A stretch of 64,000 bases of DNA from Tubiluchus corallicola (GCA_030141605.1 JAQGDQ010000589.1:62001-126000); one strand, 5' to 3'. Numbered from the stretch's first letter, positions 24,681 through 40,873 are shown. Notes: generated by a model not told the origin, from the sequence alone. Program-made: numbers and translations.

Positions 24681-25047
24681 TATACTTTGGCTAAGTTAGT
24701 GAATTGTGCCCAACCAATGCCTTGATCATTTTTTCAAACTTTACTCAGTGTTATCTAAATTGATTCGAGCGACTTTTACACGGCTGCGTCTTTTAGCTTT
24801 ATGTAAGCAAAGGGTTTTTCTTATGCTTTAATGTGTTTAATGGGTTGCTGTTGTATTCTTTTGATGTTCTGTTAATGTCAACGTGTCTCTCATATTGAAC
24901 ATACACGTTGTTGGCAACATCGTGGCTAAAATCGTTATTAATGCCATTACAATCACCATCATCATTGTCATTATTGTTATCGAATTAGTCACGGCATTTT
25001 GAAAACGGTTTTTCAGTTATATATTGCGCAATTATTCACATACGTAC

Positions 25048-25265
25048 TGTTCAAAAATTTGGGGTTTCTATAGTCTGGTGCTCCACTCTTCCTCAATGAT
25101 GGGATAAAAAAGACCATTCTTTTAAACTCGGCATACACAACATCATAAGGCTTTCGAACCACAAGGATAGTGGCTGCAAAGTCCTTCAATGTGTCACTGT
25201 CTGTGTTTTAACAGCAATCGTCTTTCCATCAAAAGGCTTTAATCTTTTCACGTTATTAGGCCAAC
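25048..25265 (-). pseudogene. WSCD-like: WSCD-like sulfotransferase, middle exon with apparent frameshift
   Basis: Minus strand acceptor TTTGCTTTAGCAG|GT at 25266/25265 and donor ACA|GTACGT at 25048/25047. The first part reads GWPNNVKRLKPFDGKTIAVKT, where the last residues match the (V/I)KTH element of the family. Directly after, the frame must shift by one base (near 25200) to give DSDTLKDFAATILVVRKPYD, the 3'-phosphate-binding (VRNPYD-like) block, then a segment ending PDYRNPKFLN. With one base restored the exon length and both phases agree with the neighbouring exons, so I infer a 1-bp deletion. Alternatives are a sequencing error, or use of the inner acceptor AAACACAG|AC, which would stay in frame but drop the KTH part. 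Confidence 0.65.
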
Positions 25266-26199
25266 CTGCTAAAGCAAAGAAGTATGAAAGTCTGAAGACA
25301 TTAACTAAACCTGCCAGTGGAAAGTAAAATAGTCCTTAGGACAAACTTAATATTTCACGTATCGCACCATCTCGAGTGACAAAACTAATCGCATTTTTTA
25401 TTTCTCATACATCGCTATAAGTTTTTATTTGATGAAATTTGCAGTATGGTAGATTATTGGGACTGTTATTTTCCGCGAAGACATGTTAGGGCATATTGTT
25501 GCATGGCAGGGAAAAGGCTACACAGTGTTGCAACAATGCGGGTATTAAATGTTTACATTGTTAAGTATTATTCTATGTAGTAATGTAATCAATTGTATAG
25601 CAATGGAAAAGATGAATTGCCCATCATGGTGTACTAGCTCTCCAAATGGCAACCATATTGCAAGATCCATAGTTTGTAAACGTAAACTGGAGATGTATAA
25701 GAAACAAAAACGCCAATTAGAATTTGTTCCCCGAGATGGTACTAAAGTTTGCACTGGCTCATGCACAAGGACTAGTAGCATGACAAGTAACCAAGACTTG
25801 TTATTCAATAGTAATATATTCACTAAAATCAAAAATTCGCAATCTTCCAAGTTCAAAACCTCGTGGAATAACTAAGGATTACTCCCTTATTGAGTTTTTT
25901 CTGCACTACTGGAAATGCCCAACTGCCCAGGATTCTCATAGACCATAATGGAAATAACATGTATGTATCACATGTTTTTAGGTATCCAAGGAAAAATAAA
26001 GTTATATTTTAGTCTCTTCCTGATTAGATTAATAAACCCTCAATAGTAAAAATTGTGAGTCCGAGACCTTTCATGCACAGATCATCGCAAATGATGTCAT
26101 TGTCGGAGACGTAGCCTCCTCGGTAATATACACATCCGTTATACCACCAAAATAAACAGTAAATTAACCAAACCCCAGAAAAATGAATTTTTTGTATTG

Positions 26200-26595
26200 C
26201 GCATAAACCCACAACAACAATAACCCACACTACAATACACCCCGACACCACACACAGCACACCACACCACACCAAACTTACCCGCTGCACTACTCGCAAT
26301 GCACCACAAACACCACATAACACCTGCCACCCACACCATACCACACAACCCACATCACACCACACCAGGCCAGTCTGCACCACACCACCCACACCATACC
26401 AGTCCACCACATTACCCACACCACGTTACGCACATTACACGACAGCTCCCACTCCATGCCAACATGTCATACCACCCACACTGTGCAACACTCCCCACAG
26501 CACACTCACCATACCCACTATACCATACCACACCACATCAAATCCACTATGTCTATGACACCTACATCACCTACACCAACATCACAGCAGAATAG
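26200..26595. repeat. CA-rich minisatellite (CCACACCACACC-type)
   Basis: About 400 bp of irregular CACAC/CCACA units on the plus strand, the same composition as the minus strand of 118-540. Both strands stay open for about 100 codons, but only as repeat peptides. Confidence 0.8.
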
Positions 26596-26599
26596 CAAG

Positions 26600-27020
26600 A
26601 CCATGCAAGCATTTTGCACAAAGTTGAAACTGTTTGTTTATGAAAAACGCTATTTGTGCCAGTCACCGATTATCAGTAATGCACAGATATTTTAAAGGGC
26701 TTGCTCACTGCGTTTCTGATGATAATAAGCTAACAGTTGTAACTTACATTTACATATTGAGTACATTAGAATGACAGTTAAAGACAATGCCTGGAACAGC
26801 CGCAAAAATTCTCAGGTTCAAAACCAATGTTCAAAATGTAGCGTGCAGCACTTGGGGTTTGAAAGGGAAGTTCGAAACACACCCTACCCGTTTCGTTTAG
26901 TGGACCTTTCTCCCAAAAATCCTTCACATCTTGTAGACCACTTTCTCCTTTTCTGCGAATGTTTTTAATTTTTCTCAATGTAAACCTGCCTTGTCCCGGC
27001 CAAGTCACACTTGACTCATT
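26600..27020. other. Spacer, nothing recognised
   Basis: Two overlapping frames (26771-26968 plus, 27023-26778 minus) are present. The minus one contains GLQDVKDFWEKGPLNETGR, but I do not recognise a family. It lies inside a sulfotransferase intron. Confidence 0.3.
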
Positions 27021-27024
27021 CACA

Positions 27025-27330
27025 CAGGATTATGATACCAAGGCTCGAGTTCTCAGTTACAGTGTAACCAGTAAGATGAATTGGATGGCTGTACGTGAAC
27101 TGAGAATCAACATTGATCATCAGAGCTTCTGGACAGAACGCAGTATTGTTCTCAGTTACATATGCAATACAGAAAGACGCTTTAAGACGTTTGTTGCAAA
27201 AAGGCTAACTGCAGTCCACAGATGTTCTGAGCCTTCTCAGTGACATCATGTGTCCAATGAAAATAATGTAGCCAATCTTGTGTCGAGTGATTGCTCGCAA
27301 AACGAGAGGGACTAAAAGGTCCTGATATCT
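27025..27330 (+). pseudogene. BEL/Pao retrotransposon fragment (RNase H-like region)
   Basis: A plus frame reads ELRINIDHQSFWTERSIVLS followed by YICNTERRFKTFVAKRLTAVH, which matches the Pao-type pol segment with FWTDS..VL.YI.N and F.TFVANR. It continues HHVSNENNVANLVSSDCS, the NPAD..SRG counterpart, after a stop where Trp is expected (27240-27242). About 100 codons, no LTR near. Inserted in a sulfotransferase intron in the opposite orientation. Confidence 0.7.
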
Positions 27331-27863
27331 TGTGACTGACAAGTGATAAATGAGAAGAATTCAAGTTCGACAAGTCTGATGAGTTAATGGAAATAAAGTG
27401 GAGGAGAGAGGAAAAGCAGGAAGGTTCTTCGAACACATGTCCAACACCTGGTATAGCTCATTCAGTATCATTTCACATTTACAACGTAAATGCCTTCAGG
27501 GCGAAACCAATTCTTTATGAAACCTTAATTTTTCAGATACTCTGAGGGTGTTCACGCTGTTTGTCATGGTCCGGGCAAGTACCATGAACCCACCACAGAA
27601 TAGACCTCATTGTTTGTGAAATTACAACACAACAGGTCATTTTGGTCAAGAATATGATGTGGCCAAGCTTATAGCGAAATATTGGATCGTTAATGGTTTT
27701 AAACCTCTTTTGATCTCAATTAGCGAAATGTGATCCGTTGGTAAATTAAACATCCGCTGTGCAGCAGGTGTCTCTTCACGACACGTACAAAAGACATGCT
27801 GTATCATTTGAACGTGGCGCAAAGAGACACCTGTTGCACACTTGTTACACAACATATATGTAC

Positions 27864-28022
27864 CTAAAATAGGAAGATCACTGTAAATAGACCCCGTCAT
27901 AATTCCCGTAGTTAATTCCAACAGGTATCTCATCCATGTGTTACCAGAACCAGGACAGCTCGCTAGAGCCACACCAGGATTCGTATATTTCTCATCAATC
28001 ACCACGGTGTTACAGAGTTCAT
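27864..28022 (-). CDS. WSCD-like: WSCD-like sulfotransferase, PAPS-binding exon
   Basis: Minus strand acceptor CATTACAG|AT at 28023/28022 and donor TTTTAG|GTACAT at 27864/27863. The 159-nt exon reads [20 protein letters not shown] and then [20 protein letters not shown] followed by [20 protein letters not shown] is the 5'-phosphosulfate-binding loop of the WSCD-type sulfotransferases; the next residues are also family-like. It ends in phase 1, which matches the start of the exon at 25265 (G + GT = Gly). An upstream exon with anchor and possibly a WSC domain is expected but I could not find it. Introns of 2.6 kb and 1.3 kb separate the exons, filled with LINE, Pao and minisatellite sequence. 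Confidence 0.78.
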
Positions 28023-28790
28023 CTGTAATGAAATCAGTACAGAGTTAAAAAAACTTAACAAGAAACGTAATTGGAAGCAGTTTATAGCCTGTGAAAACAT
28101 TTTCTGCTGCCTTCACAATGAAATTTTCATTTTCAAATTTATTTTTCCTCACTTACGTCACAAGTAAATCTGTCAAATTTAAAGGCTATCATTAAAAAGA
28201 AGAATTTTCTATTAATTAAAGAATGTGGTGCACACAGATTCGTGTGCAGCTTGGCTTGACATTCCAGTCTATATACGAAATTTCAATTAAAATAAAAAAT
28301 ACGACATAAAACAATTAATGTGACTGGTCTAAAAGAGGAAATGCAAATTTGCACTGAATGAGTTGATGAAAGTGGAATGTAAAAAAAGAAAAGTGAAGAT
28401 ATTTGTAAGTTGACTGGTGTGGGATCCGGGGTAAAAACTGGGAATCACCTTTTACTGAAAGAAAGTGAAACATATGTTCACATAATTATGTTCTAGGTCC
28501 AGAAATCTATTTCTAGGTTTTTGGGAAGAAAAAAGACATCGATTGTAAACAAAACATTAATGACAGCAAATGAGTTACAAAAGGGACATGTTGAAAAAAT
28601 GGACAATGTTTGAGCAAAATATAGTTTAGAAAACTTACTTGGTATTACAAAAAACCACAAAGTATATAATTGTGTAAATTGCACCAGACTAAATATAGAA
28701 CAATTTTGAATATCTGTGTAACGACTTTTAAATTTTATGAGTAGGTTGTCATCACATTTATCCAAGTGCTTAATATCATACACGATTAAT
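28023..28790. other. Intergenic or intronic, nothing recognised
   Basis: AT-rich, no exon-like segment seen. An upstream sulfotransferase exon could hide here or beyond. Confidence 0.4.
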
Positions 28791-28849
28791 ATTTTTTGTT
28801 CTCGAAAAGGTACTGCGATTATTCTGCTTCTTTTAGAAAACCTGAAGAC

Positions 28850-28998
28850 GCTTTCAGGGGTGGATGATTCGATAACTAAGGTTTTTCGCCACCCCTTCCC
28901 ATTTGTTTGGCTTTTTTTAAATAATATCTATTTTTCTTTGTATTGATATTGGGATGAAAAATAAATGATTTGATTTTGATTTTTGATTTCGATTTATC
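28850..28998 (+). mobile_element. LINE 3' end with GATTTT-type tail
   Basis: Ends GGGATGAAAAATAAATGA followed by TTTGATTTTGATTTTTGATT. The same ending, GGGACAAACAATAAATGA plus GATTTT units, closes the LINE fragment at 38490-39090, so both are likely tails of one family. Confidence 0.5.
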
Positions 28999-28999
28999 T

Positions 29000-29507
29000 G
29001 AAAAACTTGTAAAAACTCTAAATTTGAAGTACAGGTAAGACCAACAGTACATTTATGGGACTACTATTGTTATTTGTATGTTGACAATATTATTGAAAAA
29101 TGTACTTTTAATACTGACAGCAGAACGAAAGCGGAAAAATGGTTGATTCATGAGACACTCTACACCCAACCCATTAACACATAATTGCAGTTTACTACTT
29201 GTGTAAATCCTGTTGAAAAGCTTTTACCCATGTATGTGGAAAACCTGTTTCATTACATTTATGATGTAACTTATTTAAGGGGTAGCACCCATGACAATAC
29301 GAGTGTCAAGCAGAATGAAGACAAAATTGCCGTTGGTCAGTCGTGGGAAGCTTTAGAGGAACTTCATAATACATAGCGACGTGCATTAACACAGATTTCT
29401 CTTATCTTTTCACTGTAATGAATTTTTATATGTAACGCGCATTATTTTTCATTTTCCATTAAAAAAATTAAATATTATTGCCCAGTGAATTTATTGCACT
29501 AATTTAA

Positions 29508-29551
<44 letters not shown>

Positions 29552-31130
29552 TTTTGGTTTTTATCCTAACAGCACAAGCTGGCCGACTTCAGTATAATCA
29601 CTGATAAAGATAATCACCAATTTTCTCTATGCCATCAATGGTCGACAGACGTCGTGATTTGAGAAGGTAGGTTACAGTACACTTTGATGTACCAGACTTC
29701 ATAAACTGTTTTACTTCATCTCTTCGTGGTTTAATGATGTATGAGCAAAAACAGCTTTGCGATGACGCCTCCCAAGTAGCAAACTTTACATATGTAACTC
29801 TAGATATATATAGTAATCAGGTGAACAACTGAAAAATTACCGTAAATGCGAGAATGTCTGTACCAATTTCTTATACGTCTACTACTTTTTTAATTGTAGA
29901 CAATATAGGAGCATAATATTAGTTTACAGAGTTTAATTTAGTTGTCTCATATGAGATAGTTGTGATGTAGAGAACCTAGTCTTTGTTATATTAGACACAA
30001 ATCACTAGCCGGTGCACTTCAGCTATGGGAAAAGTAAGGCAATTACTTCCTAAAACCGTTGTAACAATTTAGATTAAGATTTTTAAGCAGACCATGGTTT
30101 CGCCAGCAACTGTCATTACTATAAATCAAGCCATGACAAATAATTAACACTTCATAATGACACTACATGCAAGGTACAAATATAGCTACAATATCAAAAG
30201 AGTGAAATTTAAATGGTCATAATGCAAGTGCAAATAACTGGTATTACATAATTGCGTTTTACGTAGTTATGCAATGCAATTATGTAAAGATGTGTTTATT
30301 CTCCTAAGATTCATAACAGTGATGACAGGTTTTTCCCATATTGCATACATTGCTTCCGTTAGATTAATTGTTTGTGTAGTTGTGATCTTTGCCTGAATAT
30401 CATGTATAAGGTACAATTTTATACATTTTCTTTTAGATTTTCATATGAGTCTTATTCCAGTTATTTCCACACGTATTTAAGTTTCACACTTGTGATTTTG
30501 TGCCTTAGATGTAAAGTCGTAAGTGTGTTAATAGTTAAATTGCAACGATGATGACGGTCCATTATTTTTGCACTGTTTTAAGGTTTTTGAACGTGTTTAG
30601 TTAGTGTGAGCGTGACTGAAACACGAGATTTTAAACAGAACGGTAGGACGTAAAATGGCAGAAAGTCACGATAAAAGACGAACAAGACTGACGGTCCTTA
30701 TGAAGTTGAAGTATGTAGCCTGACTCGAGAAACAGGCCAGTTTGCCAAAACTTCACAAAACTGTCGTCAAGTGGTCATAACATGTGACGTACATACGCAA
30801 ATTTGTTGTAAATTATTCATGATGTTCTTCAAAATTTCAGAATCCGCAAAAAATTGGCTAACATTTTGGGACGGTTTTGAGAATGTTATGACGACTTGGT
30901 GACAAAATTTTAGTTTGTGACATTTTGGTGAATCTCGCTTGTCTTGCAAAAATTCCGTGAAGTTATTGTACAATGATCGCTCGGAATTCACAAACATGTA
31001 GCAAAGTCGTGCAGGAATAATTTGCTTGAAAATTTTCGATCGTCGCAAAAAATTCGCGGTTCCGTGAAAACCTGGCTTAATTGTCTGAAGGTACAACATT
31101 ATACTGCTGCAAGATATTTCTCAGAATATA
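29000..31130. other. Intergenic; (AT)n at 29513-29550
   Basis: A run of about 19 AT units lies at 29513-29550. The ORF 29185-29376 has no recognised motif. 30740-31090 contains many oligo-T/A words with TTTTGCGA and CAAAATTTT repeats that suggest an old short repeat element, but I found no defined ends. Confidence 0.4.
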
Positions 31131-31140
31131 GGAAACGGGA

Positions 31141-31148
31141 CACACACA

Positions 31149-31199
<51 letters not shown>
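31141..31199. repeat. (CA)n microsatellite
   Basis: About 28 CA units. Confidence 0.9.
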
Positions 31200-31201
<2 letters not shown>

Positions 31202-32330
31202 GCTCTATCCTGGCTATATCTGCATTCTTGTTCTGCATTTTTTGTTATTTTTTGTGTTTGCCCTATAATCTAAATCTAGTCTATAATCTATAATCTAATA
31301 TCATGATTAAATTTTTGCAGTCTTGTAGGACCAACATTGGTTAGGGTTTGACCCGTACTTGAAAATTTTGACGAAAAATGCCATAGCTAATAACTTTTTG
31401 AGGTAATAATGATGACATTAAGTAAAATCAACTTACACATTTTGACATAAAGCTATGCATTCATTCAGCCTGGCTGTCTTGTGGGTGGGGCTTACGCCGC
31501 TCATGCTTAAACAAAGACGATTCAAAAGTGAAGCTGAAATGAAAAAAAATCTATACATACATGTGCCCTGAATTCGAAACCCGTATCATTCTTTTTCGTT
31601 CACAACAGTAGCTCTTAAACTTCTCTTGCGTCCTTTCAAAGTTTTACAACAAAATTAGCGAGAGGGTACGTAAATGTCGCTAAGATATGTTAATATAAAT
31701 TTGATAATATTCAGTGATATTTTAACATTATTTTTAATATGTAGATTAACTCCTTCAGGAACGCACCACTGATAAAACTATGACTTTTTTGCTGCCGTAT
31801 GAGCACAGACATGACTAAATGATAACAAATTAGGTGCCGTTCTATTTAAGAGAATCTCAGCTATACAATCATGCTATGTGTTTAAGTTTTTGTAAGTGAC
31901 ATAATTGGATAAATTTAAGAAAAAAACATGCCTTTTTCAAATTATCCTGTCGAGTAGCTTAGTCTGGTGTACACTTTCGCGATCGTACATAGTACTTTAT
32001 TGATCGCCTGCATGTTACAGCCCATGAGAACTGTCTGCCGCTAAGGACAAATTAAGGTCTTCTCATCTTTTAATGTGAATTTCTCCTTAAAATAGAGCAG
32101 ATTCTTGTGTCCGTATAGTTGAAATTTTGCACATTAGCCGATGTCACACTAATGATGCTGTGTATTTGCTGTAGTGCAAACACTACAGTTACTGAAAGCT
32201 TTTTCCAATTTTTTCCTTAAAAATCGATTTCTAATTTGTCTAAGGTAAGTAAGTGGATTTCATTTATAATTTTAGATGAAAATCCATTTTGTGTGGAGTA
32301 GAAACCTACAAAAATTATCAAATATAAGGT
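31200..32330. other. Intergenic, nothing recognised
   Basis: AT-rich, no coding signal or repeat structure noticed. Confidence 0.4.
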
Positions 32331-32339
32331 AATCGCTGC

Positions 32340-32830
32340 TTAGTAAGAGCAGTTGTCCATAAACCCGTGCAATGCAGCGCTTGCATCGGCAGTAAAGCTG
32401 TACAAAACTAGTAAATCTAAACTCCGTTAAGTGCAGCCAATTTAATGGTAGATCGTTTGAAACAAGTTTAGATATCATTGCGTGAAGTTTGAAAAAATAC
32501 TCAGAGCATTCATAGCGCAGTTGTTCCTAAATAAGTAAAATTTCAAATTACTGTATCTTGTCAATAATATTAAAAGTACGTTTTTGGTTTACGAGTGGCG
32601 AACCCTGGCGGATGAGTCAGCGACATTTTGCCAATTGGCAGGTACATGTCTTTCTTGCATGTAAGCGAAAGGTCAAGTAATATAGATTTGCACGGAAGGT
32701 TTTTTTGGACGTTCGCGTATATGACGTCATGTAGTGGCGTCGTCGGAAGAGTTTTGCGGGAAATTTAAAATAAAATGCCGTAAAGTAATGTAACATCTTA
32801 AGGCGATTTTTGAAACCCACTCCAGGCATC
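32340..32830 (+). repeat. Repeat F, copy related to 34790-35250
   Basis: Shares GAAAAAATA-TCAGAG-ATTC near 32495 with 34850, the GCGACATTTTGCCAATT segment near 32620 with 34940, and GGGAAATTTAAAAT near 32758 with 35125, in the same order and orientation. It also matches 5960-6110 in reverse. Diverged and non-coding; the ORF 32829-32617 (minus) is not kept between copies. Confidence 0.55.
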
Positions 32831-33740
32831 CCTTTTCTTGTTTTTAGAGTGCATTTGACTATTAAGTCGACAGGATCGTCTGCGCTTAATACACATTTTT
32901 ATTCCTAAAAGCTGGTTCCTACATGCAGTTAATATTAAATTGGTAAAACAAAGAAAGTCAAATAAATAATATCATTCGTTAAGGACAAATGATATACATA
33001 AATACTATATGTGCTTGCAAACCAAAACAGTCCACAAGTCAGCATTCTTACTGTAGCTGATCCTACCAGAAACAGTTTTTCTAGTAATCTCACAGACAAA
33101 AATTCTACATTTAACAACGTTGGGCAAAGCGTTTCATCAAGGCCAGGCATTTTTTATATATTGCCAGGTAAACTGAGGTGCTTTATGGTTCCTACATTCA
33201 ATATTAATGCAATAAGCTACTTTGAACGTGACTTGATAAAAATCTACGTCCCACCAGTAACATGTCTGATGTATCTATTGGGACATCTATAGAGACTTCT
33301 TCAGTAACAGCTAGAATTACCTGTCCACACACTTACGCTGGCTGTAGAAAGGAGATTCACACTTTAACTGAGATGTCTCTTGAAGCAGTTGGACAACAAT
33401 CTTGTGATGGTCTGGTTGCCAGGAAACAGTGGCTTATTTGTAGGACTTTTAATAAGGATATTAGTGGGCAGATTTTTCAGCAAACTTTATTTAATGTAGC
33501 ATAATCTTTTCTTGTGTGTTATCACATTTCTGTTTTATGTTGAACACATTAAATACTTTTATCTCTTGCCATATCAGTACACAATCTACATATGTCTACA
33601 CAATCTATAATCTTTGAGTAAACACTATATAGGACTAACTTTAAAGCATTAATAAACGTAAAATATATAGCTAAACATAACAGCGATACGTGTATAAATA
33701 CATTTTTTTTAATTTTAGAGACATGTCTTCCTCATATTCA
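32831..33740. other. Intergenic, two unrecognised ORFs
   Basis: 33011-33292 and 33262-33504 overlap in different plus frames. The second has a Cys-bearing stretch (ITCPHTYAGCRKEIHTL) but no family I can name. Weak evidence for coding. Confidence 0.25.
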
Positions 33741-33744
33741 AGAC

Positions 33745-37015
<3,271 letters not shown>

Positions 37016-37049
37016 TAAGATGAGTCATCTTCTCCCTGAATATATCCTG

Positions 37050-37395
<346 letters not shown>

Positions 37396-37399
37396 CACA

Positions 37400-38440
37400 A
37401 AGCTTGCGAGTGCTCACCGTTGTCACCCATTCTGCAATATTATGAGATCCATCGATCCATATCCACTCATCAAGTTTCCCTTCTTCTGAAAGTTTAGATG
37501 CAGATTGTATTTCTCCAAAACGCACTCCCACATAGCAATCGAATCTACTGCTTGATTTTGTAGCATCCCCAAAACTGTTTTGAGTCAAGAGATGCAAAAC
37601 CTCTGTGAAATTGTATCGCATTTCACTTTCAATGAATTTCCTTATTCGTTTGCCCACTAGAGCACCTGAATTTCCTTATTCGTTTGCCCACTAGAGCACC
37701 ATTTAGTTCAAGTCTTGGGATCGTGTTGTGCTTCAGCGGAGCAATTTTACCCTTTGCCATTATAGGCTGACTCTTACTACCTCCAGCAGTTAATTCCCAA
37801 TAGGCGACAGCACCAAATCCTGTCTCACTAGCATCTGAAAGTATGATCAGCATCGGATCACCAACAGTTTCTCTTGGCTGCAAGCATCTTGGGAATGATA
37901 AACTCTGAACATCATAGAGTTCTTGAGAAAATTAAAAGAACTTCTCCCGCAGATCCAATGGCAATGCATCATCCCAGCCAAGTTTGTTAACCCAAGTTTC
38001 CCTTAGCAGTATCTTACTCTTCATGGTGACTGGAGTAAGAAAACCACATGGGTCAAACAGTGACATGACTTGGCTCATGACCATCCGTCTTGTCAAAATG
38101 GTGGCATTTCTCTTGCTAAATCCTCGCGACATATGTCTATACCTATTAGTACTTTCCTCCACCTTTTTGTGAAATTGATCTTTGCATGAAATTTGAATTT
38201 GTCCACCACTGAGTCCCACACAACTCCCAACACTCGACCTTCCTCTTCTGAATTTGCAATCACTTTGACCGAAGAGTCTTCTTCTGTAGTTGCTTCACCA
38301 GAAAAACGCCAACACTTCACTTTAAAATTTCCTCTTTTCAAAATATCTTCCTGTTCTTCTGAAAGCCAAAGTTCACAAATGCTACTGTTAAAAATGGTGA
38401 CCACTTTTGCTGATTTCTTTCTTGTTTCGAAAATAAAGAT
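37400..38440 (-). pseudogene. BEL/Pao retrotransposon pol fragment
   Basis: Four minus frames form one decayed polyprotein. In order: GNFKVKCW and LGVVWDSVVDKFKF (38404-38093), the RT-to-RNase H linker with SQVMSLFDPCGFLTPVTMKS and WVNKLGWDDALP (38219-37932), the RNase H start DPMLIILSDASETGFGAVAY with KIAPLKHNTIPRLELNGAL (37883-37629), then KRIRKFIESEMRYNF and VRFGEIQ...NIAEWVT (37657-37388). These are classic Pao signatures. Frames are broken several times, once by a 34-bp tandem duplication at 37634-37701. No LTR is visible. Confidence 0.85.
37634..37701. repeat. 34-bp tandem duplication inside Pao fragment
   Basis: GAATTTCCTTATTCGTTTGC plus 14 further bases appear twice in direct succession with 34-bp period. 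As 34 is not a multiple of three it breaks the Pao frame at KRIRKF. Confidence 0.9.
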
Positions 38441-38489
38441 GTTAAAATTTTTGTCATAGAAAGTATTTTGCTATAGAAGGTAAGATCTT

Positions 38490-39092
38490 TGTGCCTGAAT
38501 TAAATGTTTCGGTCTGTAATAAAACAACTTTGTGTTTGTACACACAAAATGACATGGAAGGGCAAAAGGCCTCAGCTTATAAGGTCCTATTGCTATATGT
38601 GGAGCAATCACTAAATATAGTTCGAACTTATAAATACTTAGGCAGTGACTTTTGTACTTCTGGTTCATTTTTTCATTTTAATTGGGTAAAGGTAATTGAA
38701 CTACCATACAATTGTTATGTTGGCCAATCATATCGTGCAAATAAAGCAATATCTTAATAATCAGAACTTCACTAGTTCTACATAACTACATAACTTTTAA
38801 ATCCCATATAAATTAGAAAACTACTTGTTGTCAGGTTTCTGCATTTTCTAATTTAGTCTATATTTATCTTGATTTATCTCATTGTTCGACTATTTTCTTA
38901 TCTTGTGTAACTTGAGCTTGGGTCATTTCATTTGGTTTTGATTTGTTTTTGCTTAGCTTCACTGTATGTTGTACAAATTTGAGTTTCATACATGAATTCA
39001 CTTCCATAAATTTATTATCGCTCAACATTTGCTTCTTACATTAATTGTTGTCTATTGGGACAAACAATAAATGATTTGATTTTGATTTGATC
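38490..39092 (+). mobile_element. 5'-truncated LINE, 3' end only
   Basis: The frame 38491-38757 contains LNIVRTYKYLGSDFCTSGSF, the thumb block found after the RT catalytic core in many LINEs (Y.YLG...SGSF). The rest is 3' UTR ending GGGACAAACAATAAATGATT and GATTTT repeats. Confidence 0.6.
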
Positions 39093-40590
39093 TGTGAGAA
39101 TCATGTGGTGTATTACACCTTGATGATTGATCATGTCCATTGTCACAGATACACCTAAACAAAAAATAAATATCTGGTTGCACCTTGAACATAGAATACT
39201 GAATAATAAAGCGATGCCTAGAATGCAATGATGCAATAAGCTTTCTACAAAATTTTGAAAGAACAATAACTCTAAATATACTTGCTCTATAATGAAGCTT
39301 GGTGCAACAACCATCATTTTTCTGTCATCTTGACCTGCACTCACCACTAGGGGTCTATAATTCGGGTTTATAAATTATAAACTATTTTTGCACGTATGTG
39401 TACAACACTGTTGGAGAGATCAAATGATATACGATTACAGCAGACAATTATTCATTTAAACAAAGAAGATGGACTGGGAACTTGATGAAGAAACTTGCAA
39501 TCATTTTTTTGTAAAATGTAGACAATGTTCACTTCAGTAACAAAATTGAACAAACAGTCATAAAAATTAGCAACATGATACTGTAGAAATTTTGTAATCT
39601 TCAACATTACTGTCATCCTTTATTGCATCCTTTAACATTGCTGTCTAGATCAACAGAAACTTGCATGCCTGAGCGAAGTGAGCTGCCATCACATGACCAG
39701 AGATTCAAGTTCCTACTGGAAGGTACATCGCATTCATGCATACAGACCATAACTGGAAAGGTCACCTATACTCTACAGACTACTAGTTAATCCAAAATCA
39801 AAGTCTACTTGGCTTCTTTGATGGCAGAATTAAGATTGTTTGTTTACAGAAAGCTTTGTTATAATGTTATAATTTTTCTCTATTTTAACTTGAATAATAA
39901 GAGAGTTTAGAACCAGAATTACAGCATTAACAATGAAATTAACAATCTAATAACTCTGATTAATGAATATCTACAAAAGCAAAAGTAAACAATATTTAGA
40001 AACAAAATCAATCTCAGACAAACTTTGTACAATTAGAGTAAAACAACGACTGTAGATGGCAGCATTGACTAATTCAGTACTTTAGTGTAGTAGACTGACA
40101 ATTAAATGGGTCACATAATACTACAATCGCGTACTCGGTACAATTAGCACACTTGGCTTCATGGCACGATAGTCTAACTATATGCAGACACTTAAGACGT
40201 TTCAAGCGGGTAGGCAGTACTTAAGTGGCAAATCAGGAACATTCACTGACACCGCCATGCACACAAATAGCCTCATTGCGAAATGAGTCTCAGTGTGCAA
40301 AAAATAAATATTTCTAGTGTGATTCGTGGAACTAATGTTAACGTGGAAGAAATTGTTGCCATTAAGAATCTAGACGAGTAAGAGCACTCGTGCTTTCGTT
40401 AACCTGATTTGCGTATTAATCATACAAAAGCTGATTGAGAAATCTATGCTTGTTAAAACGATCGCTAGAGTTGAATTGAATAACGAAAGAAAATTAAAAT
40501 TTGCGTTTTCAAATACAAAAGTTTGTGTTAACGTTTGACTCTACAAGCTGTTGCAAAAAATTGTGCTTGTGTATATCGTAAGTTTTTGTC
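39093..40590. other. Intergenic, nothing recognised
   Basis: AT-rich with no coding signal. The region upstream of 40598 is a possible promoter but has no clear core element. Confidence 0.4.
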
Positions 40591-40597
40591 AGCCGCA

Positions 40598-40873
40598 ATG
40601 CGTGTATATGATTTTTGTAAAATTAGTCTTATTTGTACTTTGGCTATTTTAATTTTTCATGCTCTCTACGTTTTGAAGTTTGCCGTCGTAACTCAGCCTA
40701 GGTCTAAATGTAGCAACAGTAACAAAGTTGACGTACCATCGCATGGTACCTGCAACGAACAAAAATTTGTTGGCATGAAAAACATGGTGGGATACGTGAA
40801 CCAGTCTGAGCTGCTTTCTGTATCAAGACTATTAACTACAGGGAGTAACAGCAGAAAAACCAGAGGCTCTAAT
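40598..40873 (+). CDS. First coding exon of a type II membrane protein, family unknown
   Basis: An ATG at 40598 starts 92 codons (a longer frame from TTG at 40535 is less likely). Residues about 8-31 are a strong signal-anchor (KISLICTLAILIFHALYVLK), with few charges before it and a polar, Ser/Asn-rich stem with two Cys after it. The exon ends at TCTAAT|GTAAGC (donor at 40874), phase 0. This layout is that of Golgi glycosyltransferases and sulfotransferases with a short first exon. No catalytic domain is in this exon. The exon at 47734 would join in phase, but that link is unproven. Confidence 0.5.

Noticed and set aside
25549-25875. Possible 108-codon plus-strand gene
   Set aside because: The opposite strand is open too, no family motif, and it lies between sulfotransferase exons; not enough support.
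26024-26419. Trp/Val/Cys-rich minus ORFs
   Set aside because: Translation of the CA-rich minisatellite.
30740-31100. 110-codon minus ORF
   Set aside because: Covers a low-complexity, repeat-like stretch with no motif; codon content looks like read-through of AT-rich DNA.
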